A DNA stretch of 64,000 bases from JAWLFI01 sp964525165 (GCA_964525165.1 CAZGGG010000001.1:62001-126000); one strand, 5' to 3'; numbered from the stretch's first letter, positions 52,949-61,645 are shown. Translations and numbers: made by a program. Notes: generated by a model not told the origin, from the letters alone.

Positions 52949-53009
52949 TGGCTCAAGTTAAGAGTGGATCGACCGAACAAAAAGTGGATTAAGATTATTC
53001 TTACAATAT

Positions 53010-53285
53010 ATGAAAGATCTAACAGAAAGAGATATTGACAGAATCATTGAGATGGCCTGGGAAGATCGAACTCCTTTTGGAGCCATTGAGTTTCAGTTCG
53101 GTTTGAATGAGTCCCAAGTAATTGATGTAATGCGTCGGAATATGAAATCCTCAAGTTTCAAGATGTGGCGAAAAAGGGTGCAGGGAAGATCTACGAAACA
53201 CCGAAAATTGCGGTCCGATGATGCGTTGAGGTTTAAATCAACCAGACAGAAAAACATCAGTGGCAATAAGATCTCAAAGAGATGA
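53010..53285 (+). CDS. TIGR03643 / DUF2805 family protein, 91 aa
   Basis: The short basic protein begins L-T-E-R-D-I-D-R-I-I-E-M-A-W-E-D-R-T-P-F-G-A-I-E-x-Q-F-G-L, the mark of the TIGR03643 family (DUF2805). The middle M-R-R-N-M-K-S-S-S-F-K-M-W-R-K-R-V-x-G-R-S-T-K-H completes it. The family is small, widespread in Bacteroidota and cyanobacteria, and has no proven function; the helix-turn-helix-like spacing and basic charge would allow nucleic acid binding. The tail of about 20 residues is lysine and arginine rich. It diverges from the sensor kinase gene and converges on alkB. Confidence 0.9.
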   Translation: MKDLTERDIDRIIEMAWEDRTPFGAIEFQFGLNESQVIDVMRRNMKSSSFKMWRKRVQGRSTKHRKLRSDDALRFKSTRQKNISGNKISKR

Positions 53286-53295
53286 GGATCTTCGG

Positions 53296-54339
53296 TTAAT
53301 AAGCATCTTTTTTTGGAACAATCGGGTCGATTTTCGACATCCATAATGGAGGTATGAGACTCATCAACATTGAGGTTGGATAGCCCATTGGAAGTTGGGG
53401 ACTTTTTTCATAGTGCTTGAGAATTTGATAAGGCCTTTGCGATTGGTAGTGATGGTCTGCATGTCTTGTCAACTCAAACAGAAAAATCCTGCCAAGTGGA
53501 TGATTGGAATTCCAGCTATGGCTAATGTTGACCGCTTCGTATCTCCCTGATGGCAACTTTTCTCTGACTAAGCCGTAATGCTCTATATAATTTACTGTTT
53601 CCAGTAATAAAAAACCAATGCAGCCCGTCAGGATGGCGATCACAAGAACTTGCCAATTAAAAATCCATAGAATCAGACCATAATAAAGGAGTTGGATGAA
53701 GGTGTATTGAATCATTCTGTTAGAAAGGCTGAATAATGACTGATTCTTTCGCTCAAGTATTTCTTTCTCAATTTTCCAGGCACCCTTGTAGACCCCCAAT
53801 ACTGACCGCACCCAAAATCGATAGAGGGACTCCCCCAGTCTGGCAGTAGAGGGGTCCTCCGGTGTGGCTACATGCTTGTGATGTCCTAAGTTATGTTCAA
53901 TTTGGAAATGCATATAATGTGAAGGCAATAATAGTAATAGGGATAGGTTTTTAGACAAAAGGTTATTCCTATGCCCTAATTCATGGCCAATGTTGATTCC
54001 CATTGCACCTAAGATGATGCCCATATTCAAAACTTGGCCTGCCAATTCCCAGTTTGAAAAACCCCCTTGATACGTTTTGATGAAAAAGTAGGCTAATAGT
54101 CCATAAATGATAGGTAAATGAGTGTACAGTAAGAATGTAAAGAGCCGATCGCTCTTTCTGACTTCTTCGGTCTGCTGTCTTATTTCATTGCTGGAAGGAA
54201 AGAGTATTTCTATAATGGGAATGATGACAAATGCCAGGTAAAACATACCTGGAGATAGCCAGCCCCCATAGTATAAGCCTGCCCAACAAAAAAGGGGCGC
54301 TAAATAGGCCAGAAGATACTTCAAGTCGACTTTTTCCAT
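53296..54339 (-). CDS. AlkB-type alkane 1-monooxygenase
   Basis: This integral membrane di-iron enzyme family hydroxylates the terminal carbon of medium-chain alkanes or related chains. The 347-residue protein has about six membrane helices and all the histidine boxes: H119-E-L-G-H-R, E148-H-N-L-G-H-H-K-H-V-A-T-P, N250-Y-I-E-H-Y-G-L, and R292-H-A-D-H-H. The first box ends in Arg where classic AlkB has Lys, and the fourth reads L-T-R-H-A-D-H-H-Y in place of L-Q-R-H-S-D-H-H-A. No rubredoxin or rubredoxin reductase gene is nearby. A divergent small membrane protein starts 50 bases away. Its physiological substrate might be a lipid and not an alkane. Confidence 0.9.
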   Translation of the reverse strand: MEKVDLKYLLAYLAPLFCWAGLYYGGWLSPGMFYLAFVIIPIIEILFPSSNEIRQQTEEVRKSDRLFTFLLYTHLPIIYGLLAYFFIKTYQGGFSNWELAGQVLNMGIILGAMGINIGHELGHRNNLLSKNLSLLLLLPSHYMHFQIEHNLGHHKHVATPEDPSTARLGESLYRFWVRSVLGVYKGAWKIEKEILERKNQSLFSLSNRMIQYTFIQLLYYGLILWIFNWQVLVIAILTGCIGFLLLETVNYIEHYGLVREKLPSGRYEAVNISHSWNSNHPLGRIFLFELTRHADHHYQSQRPYQILKHYEKSPQLPMGYPTSMLMSLIPPLWMSKIDPIVPKKDAY

Positions 54340-54389
54340 TTTTGTAAATTAGGGAAGTTAAAGCCATAATAAGATATTAAAATAAATAT

Positions 54390-54761
54390 ATGGATCATCA
54401 AATAGAAGAGCAAGAAGTAATCAAAGTGACAAGTAAGCATAATTTCTTATTCTGGTTCCATGTCTTGATTACCATAATTGCCTGGATAGGACCTTTTGTT
54501 TTTAGTTGGTATTTGATGGTAACAGCCTATACAATTGTGATGGTTCAATTTATGATCTTTGGGAGATGCTTGCTGAATGGGAAACATGATCTCGATGACG
54601 GGAATGATACTACTTTCTATTCCTATCTCCTAGAGCAGCTTGGGATTCATACGAATCGTTCAACTCTTAAATTATGGGTCAGACGATACGTGTATATCAT
54701 ATTAGGCGCTGTTGCGATTATTTGGCAGCTTTTGTTGGGATTTGAACCTCTCCTTTTTTAA
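54390..54761 (+). CDS. Small membrane protein, 123 aa, unknown
   Basis: I do not recognise the family with certainty. The protein has three hydrophobic helices (about 18-38, 40-62 and 98-120) and a hydrophilic loop with N-G-K-H-D-L-D-D-G-N-D-T-T-F-Y-S-Y-L-L-E between the second and third. The W-Y-L-x-x-x-A-Y-T-I-V-M-V-Q-F-x-I-F-G-R-C-L-L segment resembles the DUF2784 type of small membrane protein only loosely. It starts with ATG 50 bases from the divergent alkB gene and its 3' end overlaps the convergent YgjP-like gene by 4 bases. A role linked to AlkB is possible from position alone. Confidence 0.6.
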   Translation: MDHQIEEQEVIKVTSKHNFLFWFHVLITIIAWIGPFVFSWYLMVTAYTIVMVQFMIFGRCLLNGKHDLDDGNDTTFYSYLLEQLGIHTNRSTLKLWVRRYVYIILGAVAIIWQLLLGFEPLLF

Positions 54762-55483
54762 AAATAGAGTAAATATCCGTTTTCTTTGATCCATTGATCA
54801 TGTCTTTGATAGTTTGGATCTGCCTGTTTTACCCATTTCCAAAATCTTTGAGAATGATTCATTTCTTTTGTGTGTGCCAATTCATGAATAATAACATGAT
54901 CTAAGATAGGCTCTGGGGCTTTTAATAATCGACTCGAAATTGAAATGGAATTTTTGCTGGAACATGAGCCCCATCTGGAGGTCATGTATTTAAGTGAAAT
55001 GGAGGAGAGCCTTGCATTGAAATATTGTTCATTGATAGCATGCACTCGAGCCTCAAAGTAGGGATACTGGTCTTTACTAATTGCATTTGCAATGACCCTC
55101 CCTATTTGAATATTCATTTGTTGACTTATTTGGGGTAATAAGATATATATACTTTTACCTTCGACTTTGGCCGATACTGTTTTCCTTTCGGCAAAAGCAA
55201 TTTCTAAAAGGTAGTCTTTTTGGGTGGTGTGGATGAATTGGCCGTTAGCATAAGAGGGCGTATCATATCTTTGAAAAACAGACGGCTTCTTCAAATAAAC
55301 CTTTTGAAGCCATTCATGAGCCCATCGCTTATACGCCTCTATCTTGCTAGGTGAGCTATTCTGAGGGACCCGCAGAATTATATGCTTAGAACCAAAGGCA
55401 GCTCGAGGGCCCCTTCTACGTTCCATAATAAGCTTAACAGGTACTGAAACTTCGCCAATCGTTAGGTGGTAATTATTGCTCAA
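54758..55483 (-). CDS. YgjP-like (DUF45) zinc metallopeptidase
   Basis: The protein (about 241 residues) belongs to the YgjP/M48-like DUF45 family of predicted gluzincin-type peptidases. The zinc motif is H-E-L-A-H in I-I-H-E-L-A-H-T-K-E-M-N-H-S-Q-R-F-W, with the third ligand histidine in M-N-H. S-R-W-G-S-C-S-S lies about 25 residues earlier, the usual family block. I place the start at TTG 55483, giving M-S-N-N-Y-H-L-T-I-G and an 11-base overlap with the end of prfC. An ATG at 55576 would add 31 residues unlike the family and sit deep in prfC. The substrate is unknown. Confidence 0.8.
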   Translation of the reverse strand: MSNNYHLTIGEVSVPVKLIMERRRGPRAAFGSKHIILRVPQNSSPSKIEAYKRWAHEWLQKVYLKKPSVFQRYDTPSYANGQFIHTTQKDYLLEIAFAERKTVSAKVEGKSIYILLPQISQQMNIQIGRVIANAISKDQYPYFEARVHAINEQYFNARLSSISLKYMTSRWGSCSSKNSISISSRLLKAPEPILDHVIIHELAHTKEMNHSQRFWKWVKQADPNYQRHDQWIKENGYLLYF

Positions 55484-57059
55484 ACTCAGATGTAAAGTGA
55501 AATTGTATCTTAGGAAACTGTTCTTGAGCCATTTGTAGCATCCATGCGGATTCTGCCAAAAAAACCAATTTGCCATCTTTATCTCTGGCCATGTCCTTAG
55601 CTCTTCTTTTACTGAAAGCTTTCAATGCATCTTTGTCCTCACAGCTTACCCAGCAGGCTTTGTGCAGTTGTACAGGTTCATAATCACATTTGGCACCATA
55701 CTCATGCTCAAGTCGATACTTAATAACTTCAAACTGAAGCGCACCTACCGTTCCGATAATTTTACGATTGTTATCCTCTTTGGTAAATAATTGAGCAACC
55801 CCTTCGTCCATGAGTTGTGTTAGGCCCTTGTCCAATTGCTTATATTTCATTGGGTCCATATTGACAACATATCGAAATTGCTCCGGCGAAAATGCAGGTA
55901 TGCCCTTGAAATGTAAATTTTCTCCTTCAGTTAAAGTGTCACCAATTTTAAAGTTGCCGGAGTCATAGAGTCCGACAATATCGCCGGGATATGCATATTC
56001 AATGATATCCTTTTTTTCAGCCATAAAAGCCGTGGGGTTTGCAAATTTCATTTCACGCTCCTGGCGGACATGTAAATAGTTTTTGTTTCGCTCAAATCGA
56101 CCACTCACAATCCGACAAAAGGCAATTCTATCACGGTGCCTAGGGTCCATGTTGGCATGGATCTTAAAGATAAAACCTGAAAATTGGTCTTCATTCGGCA
56201 GTACTGATCGTTCCTCCGCTTGCCGGCCTTTGGGCTCCGGGGCAATCTCCACAAAGCAATCCAATAGTTCTTTTACACCAAAATTGTTGACAGCGGATCC
56301 AAAGAATACCGGCGATTGCTCACCATTCAAATATAACTCTTTGTCAAAATCGGGATATACGGTTTCGACCATTTCTACTTCAGAACGAAGTTCTTCAGCT
56401 GCTTTTTCACCAATATGTTTTTCCAGCTCAGCATCTTCAAGGTCATGAAACTCCAAAGTTTCCTCTGTCCCCTGTTTGCCATGAGGTTGAAATAAACAAA
56501 GCTTTTGCTCATACATGTTGTAAACACCCTGGAACCTTTGCCCCATGCCAATAGGCCAACTGAGAGGCTTTACGTTTAGTCCGAGTTTTTCTTCAATCTC
56601 ATCGAGCAACTCCATCGCATCTTTACCTTCTCGGTCTAGTTTGTTGATAAAAACGATCATAGGAGTTTTACGCATCCTGCACACCTCTACGAGTTTTTCA
56701 GTTTGAGTCTCCACTCCTTTCGCCACATCTATCACAACTATAGTACTATCCACAGCTGTCAGTGTTCTGAAAGTGTCCTCCGCAAAGTCTTGGTGACCGG
56801 GTGTGTCAAGAATATTTACTCTTATACCGCGATAGGGGAAGGCCATCACGGAGGTGGCTACAGATATCCCTCTTTGTTTCTCGATTTCCATAAAATCAGA
56901 AGTTGCGTGCTTCTTGATTTTATTTGACTTTACCGCACCGGCGACTTGAATCGCACCCCCGAAGAGCAAAAGCTTTTCAGTTAAGGTGGTTTTACCGGCA
57001 TCAGGGTGACTGACAATGGCAAAGGTTCTTCGTGCGGCTTTTTGTTTGTTTTGTGACAT
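55473..57059 (-). CDS. prfC: Peptide chain release factor 3
   Basis: RF3 is a GTPase that drives RF1 and RF2 off the ribosome after termination. ATG 57059 gives 528 residues, the normal length; the frame reaches a GTG at 57077, which falls in the -7 box. The G1 loop S-H-P-D-A-G-K-T-T lies at about 17-25, D-T-P-G-H-Q-D-F (G3) at about 86-93, and N-K-L-D-R-E (G4) at about 140-145. The C-terminal RF3 domain with V-G-A-L-Q-F-E-V is complete. The stop overlaps the predicted start of the YgjP-like gene, so the two genes are probably co-translated. Confidence 0.96.
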   Translation of the reverse strand: MSQNKQKAARRTFAIVSHPDAGKTTLTEKLLLFGGAIQVAGAVKSNKIKKHATSDFMEIEKQRGISVATSVMAFPYRGIRVNILDTPGHQDFAEDTFRTLTAVDSTIVVIDVAKGVETQTEKLVEVCRMRKTPMIVFINKLDREGKDAMELLDEIEEKLGLNVKPLSWPIGMGQRFQGVYNMYEQKLCLFQPHGKQGTEETLEFHDLEDAELEKHIGEKAAEELRSEVEMVETVYPDFDKELYLNGEQSPVFFGSAVNNFGVKELLDCFVEIAPEPKGRQAEERSVLPNEDQFSGFIFKIHANMDPRHRDRIAFCRIVSGRFERNKNYLHVRQEREMKFANPTAFMAEKKDIIEYAYPGDIVGLYDSGNFKIGDTLTEGENLHFKGIPAFSPEQFRYVVNMDPMKYKQLDKGLTQLMDEGVAQLFTKEDNNRKIIGTVGALQFEVIKYRLEHEYGAKCDYEPVQLHKACWVSCEDKDALKAFSKRRAKDMARDKDGKLVFLAESAWMLQMAQEQFPKIQFHFTSEFEQ

Positions 57060-57076
57060 AGTTGGCAATTGCCCCA

Positions 57077-57103
57077 CAAAGGTAGAAAAGGACGCTCATT
57101 CAA
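57077..57103 (-). promoter_or_regulatory. Putative promoter of prfC
   Basis: The minus strand has TACCTTTG (57077-57084), an exact TAnnTTTG -7 box, and TTG (57101-57103) 16 bases upstream, one base short of the reported 17-23 range. It predicts a leader of about 10 bases before ATG 57059 and argues against the longer GTG start. Confidence 0.5.
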
Positions 57104-57184
57104 CCATAGTTCTGTCACACCATTTAAATCGAATCACAGATGAACTAAATTTATCTATTTTAGCATCTAAAGGTGTAGCCTACT

Positions 57185-59023
57185 ATGTTTGAATTAGCCG
57201 GTATTGTCATTTTAGGAATTTTAGCTCAATGGATTGCATGGCGATTCAAGACTCCTGCTATTTTACCCTTAATTCTAATAGGTCTTTTGGTAGGACCCAT
57301 TTCTACTCTTTGGACGGAAGATGGACAGAAATTATTAGAACCGATTTATTCAGGCGAAGGACAGGGGTTATTCCCCGGTGAGTACCTTTTCTATTTTGTA
57401 TCTCTGGCTATTGGCGTCATTTTATTTGAAGGGGGGTTGACTCTTAATCGAAATGAAGTAAAAAGTATAGGGCCGGCTATTTTTCGATTGATTCTGGTGG
57501 GATCTCTGGTTACTTTTATTGGTGGCGGTGTAGCTGCTCACTATATCATTGGTCTGGATTGGTCCATTTCTTTCCTTTTTGCAGGATTGATTATCGTTAC
57601 GGGACCTACTGTAATTGCCCCTATTTTAAGGAATCTTCCTATCAAAAAGGATGTGGCAACAGTCCTTAAGTGGGAAGGTATTTTGATTGACCCTTTAGGT
57701 GCTTTGGTGGCTGTATTGGTGTTTGAATTCATCAATTCAGGAGGGGATCAGGGCTTTACGCAAACTGCGATGGCTGAGTTTCTTAAGATCATTTTGGTGG
57801 GAACCTGTATTGGTTTTGCCAGTGCATTTATGATTTTTTGGATGCTAAAGCGAAGGCTTGTTCCGCATTACTTGCTCAATGTATTTACTTTGGCATTTGT
57901 TCTACTAGTCTTTGTAGAGTCTGATTGGCTTGCTCATGAGTCTGGCCTCCTATCTGTAGTGATCATGGGGATGGTGCTGGGAAATCTCGACGTACCTCAC
58001 CTGAAAGATATCTTATACTTTAAGGAGTCTCTTTCTGTACTGCTGATATCGCTGCTCTTTATTCTCCTTGCGGCAAATATAGATATGGCAGATCTGTATT
58101 TAGTTTTAAACTGGAATACTCTGTATCTCTTTCTGGTAGTGGTATTTATTTTGCGTCCTATCGGTGTTTTCCTTTCCACAGGAAAGGATAGTTTGAGTTG
58201 GAGAGAGAAGCTCTTTATCTCATGGGTAGGGCCCAGGGGGATCGTTGCAGCCGGGATAGCATCCTTATTTGGTCTGAAATTAGCAAAGAACGGTGTTGAG
58301 GGCGCAGAATATATTACCCCACTTGTGTTTATGATTGTTTTGGGAACGGTCTTGTTAAATGCAACAACGGCGCGCTTAGTGGCTGCTGGCTTAAAGGTTT
58401 TAAAAAGCGTTTCCGATGGAATTCTAATTGTAGGGGCCAGTGGTCCGGCTAGAATCATTGCTCAATACCTGCATGAGGAGGGCAGAAATGTGGTGCTAAT
58501 TGACAAGAACGAAAGTAATGTAAAACAATGCGCTCAAATGGGCCTACAGGCCATCAATGCGGATATTTTTACTGATAACCTGGAGGATAATATTGATTTG
58601 GTTGATATGGGATATCTAGTGGCCATGACCGGTAGTGCAGATGTTAATCAATACGCTGCAACAAAGTATGAATCAGAGTTTGGTGAAAATGGAACCTACC
58701 GATTGTTGACTTCTGAAGAGATGAGGAATGATTCTATTGAAATTCCGGAGTCCGGATTACTTTCGTATACCGATGATTTTATCAACTTAAGTGAGGTTGT
58801 CAGAGATTATCCCCATATCAATGAAATTGAGCTGAAGGATAAATCGCAATTAAACGACCTATTGGAAGAATTAAATACGATTAAAGAGTCTATACCTATT
58901 CTCATCAAACAAGTTGACGGAAACATTGAGTTTTTGCCCGGCTCTCTGGAAAACTTAGAAGTTGAAGAAGGTACCAAACTAATCTATTTAGGGAAGGAAG
59001 TAGAGCTGGAGGATGAAGCATAA
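57185..59023 (+). CDS. CPA1-type Na+(K+)/H+ antiporter with C-terminal TrkA domains
   Basis: The 612-residue inner-membrane protein has about 12 hydrophobic helices (residues 1-400). These include F-E-G-G-L-T (about 80-85) and G-P-T-V-I-A-P and G-I-L-I-D-P-L-G (about 137-175), the ion-binding and gating motifs of cation:proton antiporters. V-G-P-R-G-I-V-A-A-G follows near 350. A TrkA-N Rossmann domain (about 405-520, V-G-A-S-G-P-A-R-I and L-I-D-K-N-E) and a TrkA-C domain (about 540-605) probably sense NAD(H) or other nucleotides and gate transport. It exports Na+ or K+ in exchange for protons. It is monocistronic and diverges from prfC. Confidence 0.9.
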   Translation: MFELAGIVILGILAQWIAWRFKTPAILPLILIGLLVGPISTLWTEDGQKLLEPIYSGEGQGLFPGEYLFYFVSLAIGVILFEGGLTLNRNEVKSIGPAIFRLILVGSLVTFIGGGVAAHYIIGLDWSISFLFAGLIIVTGPTVIAPILRNLPIKKDVATVLKWEGILIDPLGALVAVLVFEFINSGGDQGFTQTAMAEFLKIILVGTCIGFASAFMIFWMLKRRLVPHYLLNVFTLAFVLLVFVESDWLAHESGLLSVVIMGMVLGNLDVPHLKDILYFKESLSVLLISLLFILLAANIDMADLYLVLNWNTLYLFLVVVFILRPIGVFLSTGKDSLSWREKLFISWVGPRGIVAAGIASLFGLKLAKNGVEGAEYITPLVFMIVLGTVLLNATTARLVAAGLKVLKSVSDGILIVGASGPARIIAQYLHEEGRNVVLIDKNESNVKQCAQMGLQAINADIFTDNLEDNIDLVDMGYLVAMTGSADVNQYAATKYESEFGENGTYRLLTSEEMRNDSIEIPESGLLSYTDDFINLSEVVRDYPHINEIELKDKSQLNDLLEELNTIKESIPILIKQVDGNIEFLPGSLENLEVEEGTKLIYLGKEVELEDEA

Positions 59024-59025
59024 AA

Positions 59026-59051
59026 AAAGGTGCAGCTCATGCCACACCTTT
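59026..59051 (-). terminator. Hairpin terminator between antiporter and pspC genes
   Basis: AAAGGTG (59026-59032) and CACCTTT (59045-59051) pair around a 12-base loop. A run of A residues before it on the plus strand becomes a T run on the minus strand, so it works best for the padR-pspC operon. Confidence 0.6.
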
Positions 59052-59077
59052 CTCATGGTTGCTTAGTAAGTATTTAA

Positions 59078-59761
59078 TCAGGAGTGCTTTTCTCCCTTGC
59101 GTTTTTTATGCTTCTTCTGAATTTTATCTCCAAGATCCTGAATACTTTTTCCAATTTCGGAGAGTTCTTCTTCCACACTTTTAGCAATGTTGCTAATGTT
59201 GATTGCTTCTCCTTTCATTGAAAGACGATCAGATGCGGACTTGGCCTCTGGAACAATTACCCACAATAAGAAGTAAATGACAATTCCACTTCCGCCTCCA
59301 AACACCCCTAATACAACAAAGATAATTCGTAACCACACAGGATCTTGTATCCCAAAATATGCGGAGAGACCACTTGCTACACCTGCTACCACTTTATCAT
59401 GTGGATCTCTAAAGAGTCTTTTCCCTGTTTGATAGTTTTCAAAAGTTCTCCTATTGGGTTCTTCCTGGCCGGAAGGCTCCGGATCTTCCTCAAACTCTGA
59501 TGAAGTGTCGAAATCATGAGGTTTACCCATGACCTGTATGACCGCATCCACTTCTTTTTGGGATACAATTGGTTTGCCGTTCAGGTGCTCTTGAAACAAC
59601 TCTGCGATCCGAGTTTCGATATCGTGGACTATTTCTTCTTTGCCCTCAGAGCCAGAAAACGCTCGCTCTACAGAACGTAGATATTTCTCTAATGACTGAT
59701 AAGCATCTTCATCAATCGTGACTGGATAGCCGCCTAAATTTATATTAACTGTTTTTTTCAT
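59078..59761 (-). CDS. PspC-domain membrane protein
   Basis: The 227-residue protein has an N-terminal charged region (about 1-75) with V-H-D-I-E-T-R-I-A-E-L-F, typical of PspC proteins in this phylum. A PspC domain (about 113-175) follows: R-D-P-H-D-K-V-V-A-G-V-A-S-G-L-S-A-Y-F and a long hydrophobic span V-W-L-R-I-I-F-V-V-L-G-V-F-G-G-G-S-G-I-V. The C-terminal tail is a lysine-rich amphipathic helix. PspC proteins respond to membrane stress. Its ATG overlaps the end of padR by 17 bases, so regulator and membrane protein are co-translated, a common pairing in Bacteroidota. Confidence 0.9.
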   Translation of the reverse strand: MKKTVNINLGGYPVTIDEDAYQSLEKYLRSVERAFSGSEGKEEIVHDIETRIAELFQEHLNGKPIVSQKEVDAVIQVMGKPHDFDTSSEFEEDPEPSGQEEPNRRTFENYQTGKRLFRDPHDKVVAGVASGLSAYFGIQDPVWLRIIFVVLGVFGGGSGIVIYFLLWVIVPEAKSASDRLSMKGEAINISNIAKSVEEELSEIGKSIQDLGDKIQKKHKKRKGEKHS

Positions 59762-60086
59762 AGCTCGGTAAGGATTTTTCTACTGAATGTTTTAATCGGG
59801 TCCATGCTTCACTCAAATCAGAATGAAAGGCCTGACCTTTTTCGGTAAGTGAATAATACTTTCTAGGCGGTCCGGATGAAGATTCCTTCCAAGAGTAATC
59901 TAATAATCCGGCATTTTTTAATCGCGTTAGCAAAGGATACAAAGTACCTTCGACCACAATCAGCTCTGCCTCTTTAAGCTCATTGAGGATATCTGTCGGG
60001 TACGCTTCTTGCCGATCTATAATCGACAAGACACATAACTCGAGCAGCCCGCGTCTCATCTGTGCTTTTGTGTTTTCGATTTTCAT
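59745..60086 (-). CDS. PadR-family transcriptional repressor
   Basis: The 113-residue protein is the short, winged-helix-only type of PadR. R-R-G-L-L-E-L-C-V-L-S-I-I opens the first helix, E-G-T-L-Y-P-L-L-T-R-L-K-N-A-G-L (about 46-61) is the recognition helix, and G-P-P-R-K-Y-Y-S-L-T-E-K-G (about 71-83) is the wing, all standard. PadR proteins repress their own operon and lose affinity on binding small molecules or on other cues. An inverted repeat 40 bases upstream is a likely operator. A downstream pspC gene overlaps by 17 bases. Confidence 0.94.
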   Translation of the reverse strand: MKIENTKAQMRRGLLELCVLSIIDRQEAYPTDILNELKEAELIVVEGTLYPLLTRLKNAGLLDYSWKESSSGPPRKYYSLTEKGQAFHSDLSEAWTRLKHSVEKSLPSYEKNS

Positions 60087-60090
60087 ACTA

Positions 60091-60122
60091 TAAAGATAAG
60101 GTGTTTACCCACTACTTTGCAA
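60091..60122 (-). promoter_or_regulatory. Possible padR-pspC promoter
   Basis: The minus strand has TATCTTTA (60091-60098), one mismatch from TAnnTTTG, and TTG (60120-60122) 21 bases upstream, within the reported spacing. Transcription would begin almost at the ATG, giving a nearly leaderless message. Confidence 0.4.
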
Positions 60123-60125
60123 CAC

Positions 60126-60153
60126 ATAGTACCATATTGAAGCAAGGTACTAT
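60126..60153. promoter_or_regulatory. Inverted repeat, probable PadR operator
   Basis: ATAGTACC (60126-60133) and GGTACTAT (60146-60153) are exact inverted copies separated by 12 bases. They sit 40-67 bases ahead of padR and just upstream of a possible -33 element. The position and dyad symmetry fit binding by the dimeric PadR encoded next to it. Confidence 0.55.
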
Positions 60154-60203
60154 ATGGATTAGGTTGAATAAACGATGAATGGCATGAAAATTTCGACAAA
60201 AAA

Positions 60204-60229
60204 AAGGGACTGAAATGCTTCAGTCCCTT
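60204..60229 (-). terminator. Strong intrinsic terminator of ftsH
   Basis: AAGGGACTGAA (60204-60214) and TTCAGTCCCTT (60219-60229) pair perfectly around ATGC. The A run ahead of it on the plus strand is a T run on the minus strand, so it ends the rsfS-ftsH message 25 bases after the ftsH stop. Confidence 0.9.
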
Positions 60230-60254
60230 CTCAATTTATGTTTGTTCTTAGTTG

Positions 60255-61643
60255 TTAGTTATTGTCATCTTGAAGATCATCTGAGTCCGATACAACTATT
60301 TCATCCTCCGGCTGGGTGCTTTTTTCAACGTTTTCTTCATGGCCATTGGAAGAAGACGGCTGCTTCCCATTAGGTTGAATGGGTCTGCTTCCTATTAAAC
60401 GCTCAACATCTGTTTTCGTTAATACTTCTTTGTCTAAAAGCTCTTTGGCAAGCAGTTCTAACTGTGGTTTCTTTTGTTCCAATAATTCTTTAGCTCTTTG
60501 ATACTGTTCAGAAACTAATCTTCGAACTTCTTCATCAATCATAGAAGCTGTCGTCTCTGAGTAGGGCTTTTGAAATTGATTCTGCCCAATTCCGTGGAAG
60601 GAAACTTGACCTACTTTATCACTCATTCCATAGATGGAAACCATTCCATAAGCCATTTTGGTAACTTGATCCAAATCATTTTGGGCCCCGGTTGAGATCT
60701 TATTGAAGATAATTTCCTCTGCGGCACGTCCTCCAAAAGTCATGCACATTCGGTCTAGTAATTGTTCCGTACGGGTAATATATTCTTCCTTCGGTAAGTA
60801 TTGTGCATAACCTAAGGTACCTATGCCTCTGGGAACAATGGTTACTTTGACAAGCGGTGAAGCGTGTTCGAGGAACCATCCGCATATGGCGTGTCCCGCT
60901 TCATGATAGGCGATGATTTCCTTTTCGTTTGGAGAAATCAACTTATTCTTTTTCTCTAAACCTCCAATGACCCGATCCAATGCATAATTGAAGTCGTCCA
61001 TATGGACGGCCTTTTTATCCCTTCGAGCAGCGATAAGAGCAGCTTCATTACACACATTTGCAATATCTGCACCTGCAAACCCCGGAGTCATTTCACTTAG
61101 AGTGACTGGATCTACATCATCTGCAGTCTTTATTTCTTTCAGGTGCACTTTAAATATTTGCTCTCTTCCTTTTAAGTCTGGTCGGTCAATTCCAATTTGT
61201 CGATCAAAGCGGCCAGGTCTCATCAAAGCGGAGTCTAATACGTCCGGTCGGTTGGTAGCTGCCATAAGAATGACACCTTTGTCCGTAGAAAAACCATCCA
61301 TTTCAACGAGTAGCTGATTGAGGGTGTTTTCTCTTTCATCATTTCCGCCGGTCATAGAATTTCGACCTCTGGATCTTCCTATAGCGTCAATTTCATCGAT
61401 AAAAATAATACAAGGAGCCTTTTCCCGGCCTTGCTTAAATAAATCCCGTACTCTAGAAGCACCTACACCTACGAACATCTCCACAAAATCTGAACCGGAG
61501 ATACTAAAAAAGGGTACACCTGCCTCACCCGCGACAGCTTTTGCAAGGAGGGTTTTTCCGGTACCGGGAGGACCTACCAAGAGTACGCCCTTTGGAATCT
61601 TACCTCCTAAAGCGGTATATTTCTTTGGATTTTTGAGGAAGTT
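60255..61643 (-). CDS. ftsH: ATP-dependent zinc metalloprotease FtsH, C-terminal part (AAA and protease domains)
   Basis: This is the cytoplasmic part of FtsH, which unfolds and degrades membrane and soluble proteins. Counted from the gap: Walker A G24-P-P-G-T-G-K-T31, Walker B I-I-F-I-D-E (79-84), the arginine-finger region M-R-P-G-R-F-D-R (about 141-148), and the zinc motif H247-E-A-G-H251. The C-terminal tail of about 40 residues is acidic and low in complexity. It continues the part at 61656-62307; the two are separated only by the ten-N gap, and homology shows a single gene with about five residues missing. A strong terminator follows. Confidence 0.95.
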   Translation of the reverse strand, partial: NFLKNPKKYTALGGKIPKGVLLVGPPGTGKTLLAKAVAGEAGVPFFSISGSDFVEMFVGVGASRVRDLFKQGREKAPCIIFIDEIDAIGRSRGRNSMTGGNDERENTLNQLLVEMDGFSTDKGVILMAATNRPDVLDSALMRPGRFDRQIGIDRPDLKGREQIFKVHLKEIKTADDVDPVTLSEMTPGFAGADIANVCNEAALIAARRDKKAVHMDDFNYALDRVIGGLEKKNKLISPNEKEIIAYHEAGHAICGWFLEHASPLVKVTIVPRGIGTLGYAQYLPKEEYITRTEQLLDRMCMTFGGRAAEEIIFNKISTGAQNDLDQVTKMAYGMVSIYGMSDKVGQVSFHGIGQNQFQKPYSETTASMIDEEVRRLVSEQYQRAKELLEQKKPQLELLAKELLDKEVLTKTDVERLIGSRPIQPNGKQPSSSNGHEENVEKSTQPEDEIVVSDSDDLQDDNN

Positions 61644-61645
61644 GA

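Noticed and set aside
55484..55576. ATG start at 55576 for the YgjP-like gene
   Set aside because: The extra 31 residues lie within prfC and do not look like the family; TTG 55483 gives the expected N-terminus. Not excluded experimentally.
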